A stretch of DNA of 64,000 nt from Nakamurella sp. A5-74 (GCF_040438885.1 NZ_CP159218.1:3100001-3164000); one strand, 5' to 3'; positions 30,245 to 39,255 are shown, numbered from the stretch's first letter. A program made the numbers and translations. The notes: generated by a model not told the origin, from the letters alone.

Positions 30245-30790
30245 TCAGCCCGAGCGATCCTGGCGCGCGCTGATCAACGATTCGACCAGATCGATGAACT
30301 CGCCGGTCTGCCGGATCAGATCGTCGGTCTCCCGCACCCCGATCGCCCGGCCGATCCCGGCTTCCGCCAACTGGCGCTTGCCGATCCCCGCCCGGTAGAA
30401 CGCGGCCCACTCGGCGAGCTCCGGCGCGACCCGCTCGAGCAGATCCCACACGTTGCCGCGGCCACCTGCCCGGCTGGGCCGGACACGTGCTGCGTTCGAG
30501 GCGCTTGCGGCAGTGCGACCGGACGAGGGGCTCGCACGTACCGCCAGCAGAGCTGCGGCGGCACGCAGACCGGCCAGGTGCGCCGCGGCGTAGCGGTCGG
30601 CGGTGCCGGTGGCCCGGATGGCGGACCCGAGCCCCCGACCTGCGTCGGCAATCAGTTCGCGGGCAGCAGCCTGACCGACCGGACCTCCGGCGGGACCGGA
30701 CGGACTCGGCCTGCTCGCCGTCCGTCGACCGCGACCGGGCCCTCGGTTCTGCGTCGAGCTCTCGGCTCGGGACGACGATCTGGTCACCAT
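30245..30790 (-). CDS. SAV_6107-type HEPN domain protein
   Basis: 181-residue all-alpha protein resembling the SAV_6107 HEPN family found next to dinB in actinobacteria. Residues 1-40 are a basic, disordered tail. The helix DRYAAAHLAGLRAAAALL (65-82) contains R66-x4-H71, the R-x4-6-H pattern used by HEPN ribonucleases. A second helical block covers 113-175. ATG 30788-30790 has GGAGG seven nt upstream. A perfect LexA box lies 72 bp upstream. RNase activity is inference; a non-catalytic HEPN role is possible. Confidence 0.8.
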   Translation of the reverse strand: MVTRSSSRAESSTQNRGPGRGRRTASRPSPSGPAGGPVGQAAARELIADAGRGLGSAIRATGTADRYAAAHLAGLRAAAALLAVRASPSSGRTAASASNAARVRPSRAGGRGNVWDLLERVAPELAEWAAFYRAGIGKRQLAEAGIGRAIGVRETDDLIRQTGEFIDLVESLISARQDRSG

Positions 30791-30861
30791 GCAGTTCCTC
30801 CACTCACCGTGCACCCGCACCCCGGAACGTCGTGCGATGCGTCAACCTGGCGGCGTCGTTG

Positions 30862-30877
30862 TCGAACACCTGTTCGA
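30862..30877 (-). promoter_or_regulatory. Perfect LexA (SOS) box upstream of HEPN-dinB
   Basis: TCGAACACCTGTTCGA has perfectly inverted TCGAAC/GTTCGA arms with the four-base spacer of the Gram-positive LexA site. It is in the gap between the HEPN gene (minus) and the GNAT gene (plus), 72 bp from the HEPN start. The family assignment matches two further boxes at lexA in this window. Confidence 0.85.
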
Positions 30878-31001
30878 TACAGTACGCCCGCATCACTGCC
30901 CCGTCCAGGGTTCCGTCCGGCTCCGCGGCCTGCGTCGTCCGCGACGCGTCAGCCCTGCTCGGCAGGTCGGGAACGGCGAAACGTGATGTCATGGAGTGAT
31001 G

Positions 31002-31580
31002 GTGTCCCACCACTCCGACAGTCATGCCCGGACGGTGAGCGCCAACCAGGGACTCTCGCTGTGCCCGGTCGACGCCGAGGGCTTCCTGGCGCTGGTGGAC
31101 GAGTTCATCGGGATCTACTCCGCGGCCATGGGATACCCCGCCGAGCAGGCTTCCGCGCGCCGTCAGCTCTGGGAACAGCACGCGCTGCGCGCCGGGTTCA
31201 GCTGTGTGGCCGTCTTCGACCGCTGCGGGCATCCGGTGGCCTTCGCCTACGGCTACTCGGGTCGCCGCGGACAGTGGTGGAACACCGAGGTGGCCAGGGG
31301 TGTGCGCGGCACCCCGGCCGAGGCGTGGTTGGCCGACTATGCCGAGCTCACGGAGTTGCACGTCCGCCCGGACCACCAGGGCCAGGGGCTCGGCGAGCGG
31401 ACCCTCCGCGCCTTCCTCGCCTCGCGGACCGAGCCCCAGGTGCTGCTGTCGACGCCGGAGGGCGACAACCGGGCCTGGCGGTTGTACCGCCGGCTGGGTT
31501 TCCAGGACGTGTTGCGCAGCTACCGGTTCACCGGTGACGGTCGGCCCTTCGGGATCCTCGGGCTGGTCCTGCCGGTCTGA
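31002..31580 (+). CDS. GNAT family N-acetyltransferase
   Basis: About 192 residues with the GNAT core: ELTELHVRPDHQGQGLGERTL (acetyl-CoA loop Q-x-x-G-x-G/L, shown in part) and the C-terminal WRLYRRLGF element. Substrate cannot be told from sequence. The start is uncertain: GTG 31002 has GGAG five nt upstream, ATG 30999 and GTG 30996 are close alternatives. Divergent from the HEPN-dinB unit. Confidence 0.85.
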   Translation: MSHHSDSHARTVSANQGLSLCPVDAEGFLALVDEFIGIYSAAMGYPAEQASARRQLWEQHALRAGFSCVAVFDRCGHPVAFAYGYSGRRGQWWNTEVARGVRGTPAEAWLADYAELTELHVRPDHQGQGLGERTLRAFLASRTEPQVLLSTPEGDNRAWRLYRRLGFQDVLRSYRFTGDGRPFGILGLVLPV

Positions 31581-31628
31581 TCCGGGTCGGCGCGCGGCAC
31601 CCTGCCCGCTCGAGACGCGAGCGGTGAC

Positions 31629-31970
31629 TCAGGAGCGCGGGTCGTCCTCGACGGGCTCGGTGGTCCGATCCGGTTCGCCGGTGTGTCTGACCGTGTCCCG
31701 ATAGGCCTCCCGGACCACCAGGTGCGCTGACACCGGTGCGGTGAACAGCTGCAGCACGACGATCAGCACCAGTTGCCCGATCACCGCCCAGGTCCCCAGT
31801 CGCAGGCCGACCCCGAGCATCAGCAGCATGATCCCCAGTACCTGCGGCTTGGTCGCCGCGTGCACCCGCGACTCGGTGTCCGGGAACCGCAGGACGGCGA
31901 TCCCGGCCAGCGCCGACAGCAGCGCGCCGGCGATCAGCGCGATCGCGGAGAGCAGGTCGACGGTCATCAT
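31629..31970 (-). CDS. mrpG: MrpG/MnhG subunit of Mrp cation/proton antiporter
   Basis: 113-residue subunit with three membrane helices and the family motif RFPDTESRVHAATKPQVLG (31-49). Last gene of the mrp operon; its ATG overlaps the mrpF stop as ATGA and GGGAGGG lies upstream. The C-terminal tail is acidic and hydrophilic. Confidence 0.92.
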   Translation of the reverse strand: MMTVDLLSAIALIAGALLSALAGIAVLRFPDTESRVHAATKPQVLGIMLLMLGVGLRLGTWAVIGQLVLIVVLQLFTAPVSAHLVVREAYRDTVRHTGEPDRTTEPVEDDPRS

Positions 31971-32320
31971 CGGCCCTCCCGTTCCACGTCGGTTGCCGGA
32001 TCGTCGGCTGTCGGTGCCGTCGCGGCTGCGTCCGGCGGCGGTGTACGGCCCCGGGTCGCCTCGCGGGGCAGCAACCGCGCCAGGCTGGCCGTCCCGAGGA
32101 ATCCGAGCAGCGCGACGACCACACCGACCACCAGCGTCACCGAACTGCGCGACAGCGCGGCGGCCAGCATGATCACACCCACCGTGATGGCCAGCAGGAC
32201 GTCCAGCGCCGCCGCGCGGTCGAGCGCCCCGGGACCGCGCCGCAGCCGGACCGTTGCCGTCACAGCGCCGATCGCGAACAGGGCTCCGGCCACGATCGCC
32301 GTCACCGTCATGACCGTCAT
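31967..32320 (-). CDS. mrpF: MrpF/MnhF subunit
   Basis: 117 residues, three membrane helices; RLRRGPGALDRAAALDVLLA (25-44) matches the MrpF pattern R-x-GP-x-x-x-DR-x-x-A-x-D. The ATG at 32318-32320 overlaps the mrpE stop. The last 30 residues are hydrophilic. The frame is open far upstream inside mrpE, without similarity. Confidence 0.9.
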   Translation of the reverse strand: MTVMTVTAIVAGALFAIGAVTATVRLRRGPGALDRAAALDVLLAITVGVIMLAAALSRSSVTLVVGVVVALLGFLGTASLARLLPREATRGRTPPPDAAATAPTADDPATDVEREGR

Positions 32321-33012
32321 CCCGTCGCACCTGACGTCGCACCCGTGAGTTCCCGGTAGTGCTGCCGGACCTCCCGGTTGCCGAACGCCATGGTGATGCG
32401 TCGTTCCTGGGCCAGCACCCGGCCGGTCACTTCCCGCTCGGAGTCGTCGTGCGCATCCAGGACATGGATCAGCAGGCTGCGTTCGCCGTCGTCCCGACTC
32501 CCGCCGGTGTCCGCCTCGATGATCAGACTGCCGGGGACCAGCGACACCGCCAGTGCGGTGAGGTGCTGCAGCAGGTCGGTCGTGCCGGCCAACACCACCC
32601 TGATGACGATGCTCTGCGGCTGCCGCGGACGGATCGCGATCCAGGCCACCCCGACACTGGACACCATGACGTCGTACAGGAACCGCAGCACCAACCACAC
32701 GGTCGCCACCGGGTGCAGACCGAACTCGAAAGCCGTGTGCGGCAACGGGAACAGCCACAACACCAGCACCGCAGAGGTCAGTCCGACCAGCAGCAGCGAG
32801 GGCTGCAGCGAACCCCACAGCATGATCCACAGCAGCATCAGCAGGAGGACCGTGATGAGGTAGGCACGCCAGCCGCCGCGACCGGAGGGGATGCGCATCT
32901 TCTCGTGCTCGTCAGCGAGCGCGGGCTTGCGGGGCTGGTGGTGCTGCAGGGGACGGTTCCGCTGGTGGCGGCGGCCGGCCCTGCCCCCGCCGCCCTGGCT
33001 GCGCGGGCTCAT
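32317..33012 (-). CDS. mrpE: MrpE/MnhE subunit
   Basis: 231-residue Na+/H+ antiporter subunit E. Two or three N-terminal membrane helices (about 50-85, 100-125), then the conserved cytoplasmic part TALAVSLVPGSLIIEAD. The first 45 residues are an unusual basic, Gln/His/Arg-rich extension. Start and stop both overlap neighbours. Confidence 0.92.
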   Translation of the reverse strand: MSPRSQGGGGRAGRRHQRNRPLQHHQPRKPALADEHEKMRIPSGRGGWRAYLITVLLLMLLWIMLWGSLQPSLLLVGLTSAVLVLWLFPLPHTAFEFGLHPVATVWLVLRFLYDVMVSSVGVAWIAIRPRQPQSIVIRVVLAGTTDLLQHLTALAVSLVPGSLIIEADTGGSRDDGERSLLIHVLDAHDDSEREVTGRVLAQERRITMAFGNREVRQHYRELTGATSGATG

Positions 33013-34676
33013 CTACCCGACCCCAGCACCGCGCTGATGTAGGCGACGTTGCCCGTCAGGTCGTCGGCCGTCCGGTCGGCGTAGCCGTAGAACACGCCAC
33101 CGAAGATCATCAACGCCAGCCCGGCAGCAACCACCACGAGCGTGGCGCCGACCATGCCGACCGGCATCGACCGCAGATCCGCGCCGGTCGAGATGCCCTG
33201 ACGGACCCGCGCGGGCTGCCGGTCGTCGTCGGGCGCGGCGCCGGTTGCCGGGGCGTCCCGGTGCGCCCGGCCGCGGCCACCCTCGCGTCCCTGACGACCC
33301 TGCGGCGTACCGCCGACCCGGTGCTCCGGCCGCGGGTCACCGTCCTCGACCTCCGGGCGGGGGCGCCAGAACGCCCGACCCCAGACCCGCACGATCGCCA
33401 GCAGCGTCAGCAGGCTGGTGAGCGCACCGCCGGCGACCACCACGATCGCGGTCACGCTGCCCGTCGCGATCCCCGCCTCGAACAGCCCGACCTTCCCGAG
33501 GAAGCCGGAGAACGGCGGCACCCCACCGAGATTCATCGCCGGGATGAAGAACAGCACCGCCAACGCCGGCGCGGTCTTCGCCAGGCCGCCCAGCCGGTCG
33601 ATCCTGGTCGTCCCGGTGATGTGTTCCACCAGCCCGGTCGCCAGGAACAGCGCGGTCTGCACGAGGATGTGGTGCGCGACGTAGAACACGGTCGCCGCCA
33701 GGCCGGCCTGGGTGCCGATGGCGACGCCGAACACCAGATAGCCGATGTGGCTGACCAGGGTGAAGGACAGCAGGCGTTTGATCTCGTTCTGCGCGATCGC
33801 ACCCAGGATGCCGATCACCATCGTCGCCAGTCCGATGATCATCAGCAACGTCTGGAATCCGCCGGGGAACAACAATGTCTGGGTGCGGATGATCGCGTAG
33901 ATACCGACCTTCGTCAGCAGGCCCGCGAAGACCGCAGTCACCGGAGCGGATGCCGTCGGATAGGAGTCCGGCAGCCAGGCGGACATCGGCCAGATCGCCG
34001 CCTTCACCCCGAACGCGATGAGCAGCAACGACTGCAGCACGACCATCAGCGTCGCCGGCAGTGCCTGCAGCCGGCCGGCCAGGTCGGCCATGTTCAGCGT
34101 TCCGGTGGCGGCGTAGATCATCCCGATGCCCGACAGGAAGATGATCGAGGAGACGATCGAGATCACCACATACGGTGCACCGGAACGGATCCGCTCCAGC
34201 GTGCTGCCCAGCGTCAGGAGCACATAGCTTGCGGTGAGCAGGATCTCGAAGCTGACGTAGAGGTTGAACAGGTCACCGGCCACGAAGGCGTTCGAGACCC
34301 CTGCGGCCATGATCAGGAACGCCGGGTGGAACACCGACACCGGCGCTTCCCGGGATTCGCCGTCCGAATGTCCTTGGGCGATCGCATAGACCAGCACCGC
34401 GAGCGTGACGAGCGTCGAGACGACCAGCATCAGCGCCGACAACCGGTCGGCGACCAGGGTGATCCCGACGGGTGAGTCCCAGCCGCCGATGTGCATCACC
34501 AGCGGCCCGTGCGCATCGACCTGGATCAGCATCAGGATCTCGAAGACGAACTGGATCGACAGCGATCCGACGGCGACCGCCCGCTGGGCCTTGGGTCGCC
34601 TGCTGGTGAGCAGGGCGAGAGCGGCTCCGAGCAGCGGCATCATCACCGACAACGGCAGCAGGGTCGCGGCTGTCAT
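33009..34676 (-). CDS. mrpD: MrpD/MnhD subunit, NADH-dehydrogenase-like
   Basis: 555-residue proton-antiporter subunit homologous to complex I ND2/ND4/ND5 proteins, with about 14 helices. Typical stretches are SFEILLTASYVLL, FGVKAAIWPMSAWLPDSYP and LTKVGIYAIIR. Lysine and glutamate residues in the membrane (AFGVKA, FEILL) are those used in proton transfer in the family. Residues about 438-503 are a hydrophilic Gly/Arg/Asp-rich segment before the last helix. Overlaps mrpC and mrpE. Confidence 0.95.
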   Translation of the reverse strand: MTAATLLPLSVMMPLLGAALALLTSRRPKAQRAVAVGSLSIQFVFEILMLIQVDAHGPLVMHIGGWDSPVGITLVADRLSALMLVVSTLVTLAVLVYAIAQGHSDGESREAPVSVFHPAFLIMAAGVSNAFVAGDLFNLYVSFEILLTASYVLLTLGSTLERIRSGAPYVVISIVSSIIFLSGIGMIYAATGTLNMADLAGRLQALPATLMVVLQSLLLIAFGVKAAIWPMSAWLPDSYPTASAPVTAVFAGLLTKVGIYAIIRTQTLLFPGGFQTLLMIIGLATMVIGILGAIAQNEIKRLLSFTLVSHIGYLVFGVAIGTQAGLAATVFYVAHHILVQTALFLATGLVEHITGTTRIDRLGGLAKTAPALAVLFFIPAMNLGGVPPFSGFLGKVGLFEAGIATGSVTAIVVVAGGALTSLLTLLAIVRVWGRAFWRPRPEVEDGDPRPEHRVGGTPQGRQGREGGRGRAHRDAPATGAAPDDDRQPARVRQGISTGADLRSMPVGMVGATLVVVAAGLALMIFGGVFYGYADRTADDLTGNVAYISAVLGSGR

Positions 34677-35035
34677 TCGTCACCACCTCCACTCATCTCG
34701 TCGACGGCGATGTCGTCCGGATCGTCCGGGACCTCGTTCTTGCGGGTGAGCTGGTAGTTCCGGTAGATCATCGCGAGCAGGAAGCAGCTGATCGCGAAGG
34801 TGATGACGATCGACGTGAGCACCAGGGCTTGCGGGATCGGGTCGGCGCTGACGCCGTCCTCCCCCACGATCGGCGCCGATCCACTGCGGCCGGCGGACAA
34901 CAGCAGCAGGTTCGCGCCGTGCCCGATGAGCAGGAAGCCCAGCAGCACCCGGATCAGGTTCCGCGACAGCATCAGGTAGACGCCGGAGGCGAACAGCACC
35001 CCGATCAGCCCGGCGAAGACGACGTTGGCGGTCAT
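34673..35035 (-). CDS. mrpC: MrpC/MnhC subunit, NuoK-like
   Basis: 120 residues with three helices; homologous to NuoK. GVYLMLSRNLIRVLLGFLLI and LVLTSIVITFAISCFLLA are typical. ATG 35033-35035 overlaps the mrpA stop as ATGA. Acidic C-terminal tail. Confidence 0.93.
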   Translation of the reverse strand: MTANVVFAGLIGVLFASGVYLMLSRNLIRVLLGFLLIGHGANLLLLSAGRSGSAPIVGEDGVSADPIPQALVLTSIVITFAISCFLLAMIYRNYQLTRKNEVPDDPDDIAVDEMSGGGDE

Positions 35036-37902
35036 CTCGGCCCCCTCGCATCTGCCCGGACCCGACGCCTGCGGGGCGGCGCGGCCAGCGCCTGCCGGTC
35101 GAGTTCCGCGCCCAGCGAGTGCAGCACGTCCAGCACCAGGCCGATGACGACCAGGTACACCCCGATGTCGAAGAACGACGAGGTGACGATCTTGAACTCC
35201 CCGAGCACCGGCCAGTCCCACTTCCAGATGTGCGACTCCAGTGCCGCGCCGCCGCCCAGCATTCCGCCGACGGCCGAGATGCAGACGATCACCATGCCGA
35301 CGCCCAGCAGTCGCCCGGCATCCACCGGAGCGGCCTCGCCGAGTTCATAGGGCCCGCCGGCGATGTATCTCAGGGTGAGTGCGAGGCCGACGATCATCCC
35401 GGCCGCGAACCCACCGCCGGGCAGGTTGTGACCGACGAACAGCACGTACACGGAGAACATCACGATGATCGGGAAGATCAGCCGGGTGGCGACCTCCAGC
35501 AGCAGAGAGCGGCCGGAGGTCCCGGCACCGGGCGACCAGTTGGTCGGCAGGACGCTGTCCTGACCACGGCGCGGACGCCTCGGTGCGGAGCCGGTGCGCC
35601 TGGACTGGAAGATCAGGCTGGCGACCCCGGTCGCAGCGGCGACCAGCACGGACAGTTCGCCGAAGGTGTCCCAGCCGCGGACGTCCACCAGGATGACGTT
35701 CACCAGATTCTGACCGCCGCCGAAGCTGACGGCCGGACCCTCAAGCCCCGTCGACACCGGGGTGGCGGTGCGGATCCCGGGGATCACCAGCGCGAGCGTG
35801 GCCATCACGACGCCGACACCGACGGCGATCACCAGCGAGACGCGTTTGCCGCGGGTCCCGCGGGTGGACTCCTCGTTGGCGGAGCCGGGCGGCATCCTGG
35901 TCAGCACCAGCAGCGCGATCACCAGCGACACCGACTCCATCAGCATCTGGGTGAGCGCCAGGTCGGGGGCCCCGCGCAGGATGAACAGCACCGACATCGC
36001 GTAGCCGATGCCGCCGACCACCATCATCGCGACGACCGCCCGCTTGGCCCGCAGCACCGCCGGGATCAACGTCAGCACGACGAGCGCCAACACCAGCTGT
36101 GCGGGCGCCAACGGCTCGATCGGGCTGATCTGTGCGCCGGAGCGCAGCAGCAGGGTCCCCGGGAAGATGACCAGCACCACCAGTACCGAACCGAGCGAGA
36201 TCGGGACCGAGCCGCGCTGGGTGGTGGCGGTCGTCCGCGCGGCAGCGTGCTCAACGCCGCGGATCGCGGCGCGGTAGGCGATGCCGGGCTGCCACAGCGG
36301 CTCCGCCAGACCGCTGCGGACGTCGGTGCTGCGTTGCAGCAGGTAGATCCCGGCGCCGATCGCGATGCCGAGCACCGACAGGCCGAGCGCTGGGGTGAAG
36401 CCGTGCCAGAGCGCAAGCGCGTTCTCGTGGACTTCTCCCGACGTGCTGGCGTACGACGCGACGACCGGCTCCCAGAGCATCGGCAGCGCACCCAGCAGGA
36501 ACCCGAGCCCCACCAGGAACCAGGTGGGTGCCGTCATCAGGACGGGTGGCCGCTCCGGCGTGCTGGGCTCGACCCCTGGCTTGGTGCTGAACGCTCCCCA
36601 GAGGAACCGGCCGGTGTAGGCGACGGTCAGCGCCGAGCCCGCAGTCATGACGACGGCTGCCACCAGCCCCCACCCACCGCCTTCCAGCAGCCCGGCATAG
36701 CCGGCCTCCTTGGCGACGAAGCCGATCATCGGTGGGATGCCGGCCATCGATCCGGCGGCCAGGAACGCGGCGACCGCCAGTGCCGGCATCCGTCGCCCGA
36801 CGCCGGACAGCTCGGTCAGCTTCCGGGTGCCGGCCTGGGTGTCGATGATGCCGACCACGAAGAACAGCGCGCCCTTGAAGGTGGCGTGGGCCACCAGCAT
36901 CGCCAGGCCGGCGAGCAGCGCGTCGGCATTGCCCGCACCCATGAGCAGGGTGAGCAGGCCGAGTTGGCTGACCGTCCCGAACGCCAGCAACAGCTTGAGG
37001 TCCCGCTGCCGCAGGGCCGCGACGGCGCCGAAGATCATCGTCGCGCCGCCGAGGCCGATCAGCACCGGTTTCCACGCGGGGTTGTCGGCGAAGCCGGGCG
37101 CGAACCGGGCGAACAGGTAGATGCCGGCCTTCACCATGGTGGCCGCGTGCAGGTACGCGCTGGCCGGTGTCGGGGCCGCCATCGCGCCGGGCAGCCAGAA
37201 CTGGAACGGCACGATCGCCGATTTGCTGATGCCGCCCACCAGGATCAGCACCAGCGCTGCGGTGACGCCCGGTCCGGTCGGTGGCGCGGTGATGATGGCC
37301 GAGATCGAGTAGGTACCCGCGTGCTCGCCCATCATGACGGTGCCGATCAGCATCACCAGGCCGCCGCCGGTGGTGGTGATCAAGGCCTGGGTGGCAGCCA
37401 CCCGGGCCGGACGGTTGCCGACCCGGTGCGCGATGAGCAGGTAGCTCAAGACCCCTGTGAGCTCCCACGCGATCACCAGCAGCAGCAGGTTGTCGGCCAG
37501 GACCAGCACGATCATCGCGCCGGCGAAGGCGATCAGCGATCCCGCGTACTTCGCCCGACCGTCGTCCCCGATCGGGAAGTAGCGGGCGGAGTACAGCAGC
37601 ACCAGGGTGCCGAGCAACGAGATGACGGCGACCATGACGACCGACAGCGCATCGAAGCGCAGGTCGATCGCGAGCGACAGCTGCGGGATCCAGGTCAGAT
37701 GCACCGATCGAACGGCGCCGTCCAGGGTGCCGGGCAGCAGGGCAGCGGCCCAGACGGTGGTCAGCGCCGGCAGGACAGCCAGGCCGATCAGCGCGGACCG
37801 GTCGTAGCGCCGAGCGGTGGCCGGAGCCACCATGGCGACGAGGACGTGCGCGAGCACGATCGGGACGGCGAAGGATTCGAGCGTCACCGATTCGAGCGTC
37901 AC
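35032..37902 (-). CDS. mrpA: MrpA with fused MrpB domain
   Basis: 956-residue large subunit. The N-terminal about 500 residues are NuoL-like (AWELTGVLSYLLI, PFQFWLPGAMAAPTPASAYLH). The middle holds the MrpA C-terminal helices (APDLALTQMLMESVSLVIALL). The last 170 residues are the MrpB domain (MFSVYVLFVGHNLPGGGFAAG, in part), so mrpB is fused and no separate gene exists. The start is a GTG at 37902; a 15-bp duplication supplies a second in-frame GTG five codons later. First gene of mrpA(B)CDEFG, which exports Na+ or other cations in exchange for protons. Confidence 0.94.
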   Translation of the reverse strand: MTLESVTLESFAVPIVLAHVLVAMVAPATARRYDRSALIGLAVLPALTTVWAAALLPGTLDGAVRSVHLTWIPQLSLAIDLRFDALSVVMVAVISLLGTLVLLYSARYFPIGDDGRAKYAGSLIAFAGAMIVLVLADNLLLLVIAWELTGVLSYLLIAHRVGNRPARVAATQALITTTGGGLVMLIGTVMMGEHAGTYSISAIITAPPTGPGVTAALVLILVGGISKSAIVPFQFWLPGAMAAPTPASAYLHAATMVKAGIYLFARFAPGFADNPAWKPVLIGLGGATMIFGAVAALRQRDLKLLLAFGTVSQLGLLTLLMGAGNADALLAGLAMLVAHATFKGALFFVVGIIDTQAGTRKLTELSGVGRRMPALAVAAFLAAGSMAGIPPMIGFVAKEAGYAGLLEGGGWGLVAAVVMTAGSALTVAYTGRFLWGAFSTKPGVEPSTPERPPVLMTAPTWFLVGLGFLLGALPMLWEPVVASYASTSGEVHENALALWHGFTPALGLSVLGIAIGAGIYLLQRSTDVRSGLAEPLWQPGIAYRAAIRGVEHAAARTTATTQRGSVPISLGSVLVVLVIFPGTLLLRSGAQISPIEPLAPAQLVLALVVLTLIPAVLRAKRAVVAMMVVGGIGYAMSVLFILRGAPDLALTQMLMESVSLVIALLVLTRMPPGSANEESTRGTRGKRVSLVIAVGVGVVMATLALVIPGIRTATPVSTGLEGPAVSFGGGQNLVNVILVDVRGWDTFGELSVLVAAATGVASLIFQSRRTGSAPRRPRRGQDSVLPTNWSPGAGTSGRSLLLEVATRLIFPIIVMFSVYVLFVGHNLPGGGFAAGMIVGLALTLRYIAGGPYELGEAAPVDAGRLLGVGMVIVCISAVGGMLGGGAALESHIWKWDWPVLGEFKIVTSSFFDIGVYLVVIGLVLDVLHSLGAELDRQALAAPPRRRRVRADARGPR

Positions 37903-38137
37903 GCGCGCACCATCCGCCGCCTCTGCAGGGAGTCGGCGACAGGGTGCACGTCATCTCCCGGGAGTTCGGCGAATGGGTTGATACGGCCAGTTTATCGGTC
38001 CGGGTGGACGCAGCTACCGGTGGAGGACGACCTCCGGCACGAATCTGGCATCACTCCGGGATTGCTTCCGGTGCTGCTTCGCGATCTTCGGGCGTCGGTT
38101 TAATTGAACGCTCATCTTTCTGTGGGAGACTGCCTGC

Positions 38138-38932
38138 ATGACCTCCGTCAACACCCCAGGACCCATGCCGGTGCTGTACCTCTCGCACGGCGCTCCCCCG
38201 CTCCCCGACGACCAGGTGTGGTCTGCGGAGCTCGCGGCCTGGTCGGCGCAGTTGTCACGTCCCGAGTCGGTGTTGGTGGTGTCGGCACACTGGGAGGACG
38301 CCCCTTTGACGGTCTCCTCGACCACCGGCGCTCCGCTGCTGTACGACTTCTGGGGCTTTCCGGACAAGTACTACGACGTCACCTACGACGCCCCGGGCGC
38401 GCCCGAGCTCGCCGACGACGTGGCCGCCCTGTTGGGCGCCGGCAAGGTACAGCGGGACGAGTCCCGCGGGCTCGACCACGGCGCGTACGTCCCGCTGGTG
38501 GAGATGTTCCCCGAGGCCGACATCCCCGTCCTGCAGCTGTCGATGCCCACGCTGGATCCGGTGGCGTTGTTCGAGCTCGGGCGCAAGCTCGCGCCTCTGC
38601 GCGAGTCGGGAACGCTGATCGTCGGGTCGGGCTTCACCACCCACAACCTCTCGGCGCTGCAGGAGGTCTCCGGTCGTAACGGTGCGGCGCCCGGCTGGTC
38701 GACGGAGTTCGACGCCTGGGTGCAGGAGGTGATGGCGGCCGACGACGTCGACGCCGTTCTCGACTTCGCGTCGAGGGCGCCCGCGCCCCGGCTGGCGCAT
38801 CCGCGCACCGAGCACTTCGCGCCGCTGTTCGTGGCGCTGGGCGCTGCGCACGCCATCGGAAAACCGGTGAGCCGCAGCATCATCGAGGGATTCTGGTACG
38901 GCTTGTCCAAGCGGTCCTGGCAGCTCGGCTGA
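38138..38932 (+). CDS. DODA-type extradiol dioxygenase family protein
   Basis: 264-residue LigB-fold protein of the 4,5-DOPA extradiol dioxygenase (YgiD) type. Putative metal and catalytic histidines are H17 (LSHGAP), H51 (SAHWE), H114 (DHGAYVPL) and H226 (TEHFAPLF); GSGFTTHN is at 163-170. These are complete, so an active metal enzyme on a catechol-like substrate is plausible. ATG with GGGAG upstream. Single gene; the substrate is unknown. The 235 bp between it and mrpA is divergent promoter space with an AT-rich stretch at about 38096-38110. Confidence 0.9.
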   Translation: MTSVNTPGPMPVLYLSHGAPPLPDDQVWSAELAAWSAQLSRPESVLVVSAHWEDAPLTVSSTTGAPLLYDFWGFPDKYYDVTYDAPGAPELADDVAALLGAGKVQRDESRGLDHGAYVPLVEMFPEADIPVLQLSMPTLDPVALFELGRKLAPLRESGTLIVGSGFTTHNLSALQEVSGRNGAAPGWSTEFDAWVQEVMAADDVDAVLDFASRAPAPRLAHPRTEHFAPLFVALGAAHAIGKPVSRSIIEGFWYGLSKRSWQLG

Positions 38933-38949
38933 ACGCCGTGCTTGCCCCA

Positions 38950-39025
38950 CCGCTGGCGAAAAGTGTTGTCGCTGGCGTTGTTTCCACCCTTCAAGCCAGC
39001 AACAACACGTAACACCAGCGACAAC
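38950..39025. repeat. 76-bp foldable repeat, copy 1
   Basis: First of two direct copies between the dioxygenase gene and nrdJ. It holds three related arms: TGTTGTCGCTGGC (38964-38976), GCCAGCAACAACA and CACCAGCGACAAC (39013-39025). The first can pair with either of the other two, so two alternative hairpins exist. About 85 percent identical to copy 2. Confidence 0.85.
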
Positions 39026-39154
39026 CAGAGCCCGGTGCCCCACGCCGGTTGGGCACACAGCCGCTCACGTTCGGCGCGGACGCTCATGTTCGATCGTGAG
39101 CAACGGACCGCAGCGTGAGCAGCCGTTCCCGGCCCCGGCGCACCGCCGACCACT

Positions 39155-39230
39155 CCGCTGGCGAAAGGTGTTGTCGCTGGCACTGTTTCCACCCCTGAAG
39201 CCAGCAACAGCACCTGACACCAGCGGCAAC
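39155..39230. repeat. 76-bp foldable repeat, copy 2
   Basis: Same length and orientation as copy 1, starting 205 bp later. Several differences keep pairing possible: the third arm reads CACCAGCGGCAAC, giving G-U instead of A-U with the first arm. The 129 bp between the copies hold two GCTCA-type inverted pairs but no gene. The whole 369-bp gap 38933-39301 otherwise contains only the nrdJ terminator. Confidence 0.85.
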
Positions 39231-39255
39231 AGGGGCCGTAGCCGGCACACGTAGA

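Noticed and set aside
30804-30992. 62-residue minus-strand small frame between the HEPN and GNAT genes
   Set aside because: Codon bias is fair, but it has no ribosome site and covers a perfect LexA box, so the stretch is better read as a promoter.
35119-38103. 994-residue plus-strand frame antisense to mrpA
   Set aside because: Gln/His/Arg-rich shadow; mrpA on the other strand is full length.
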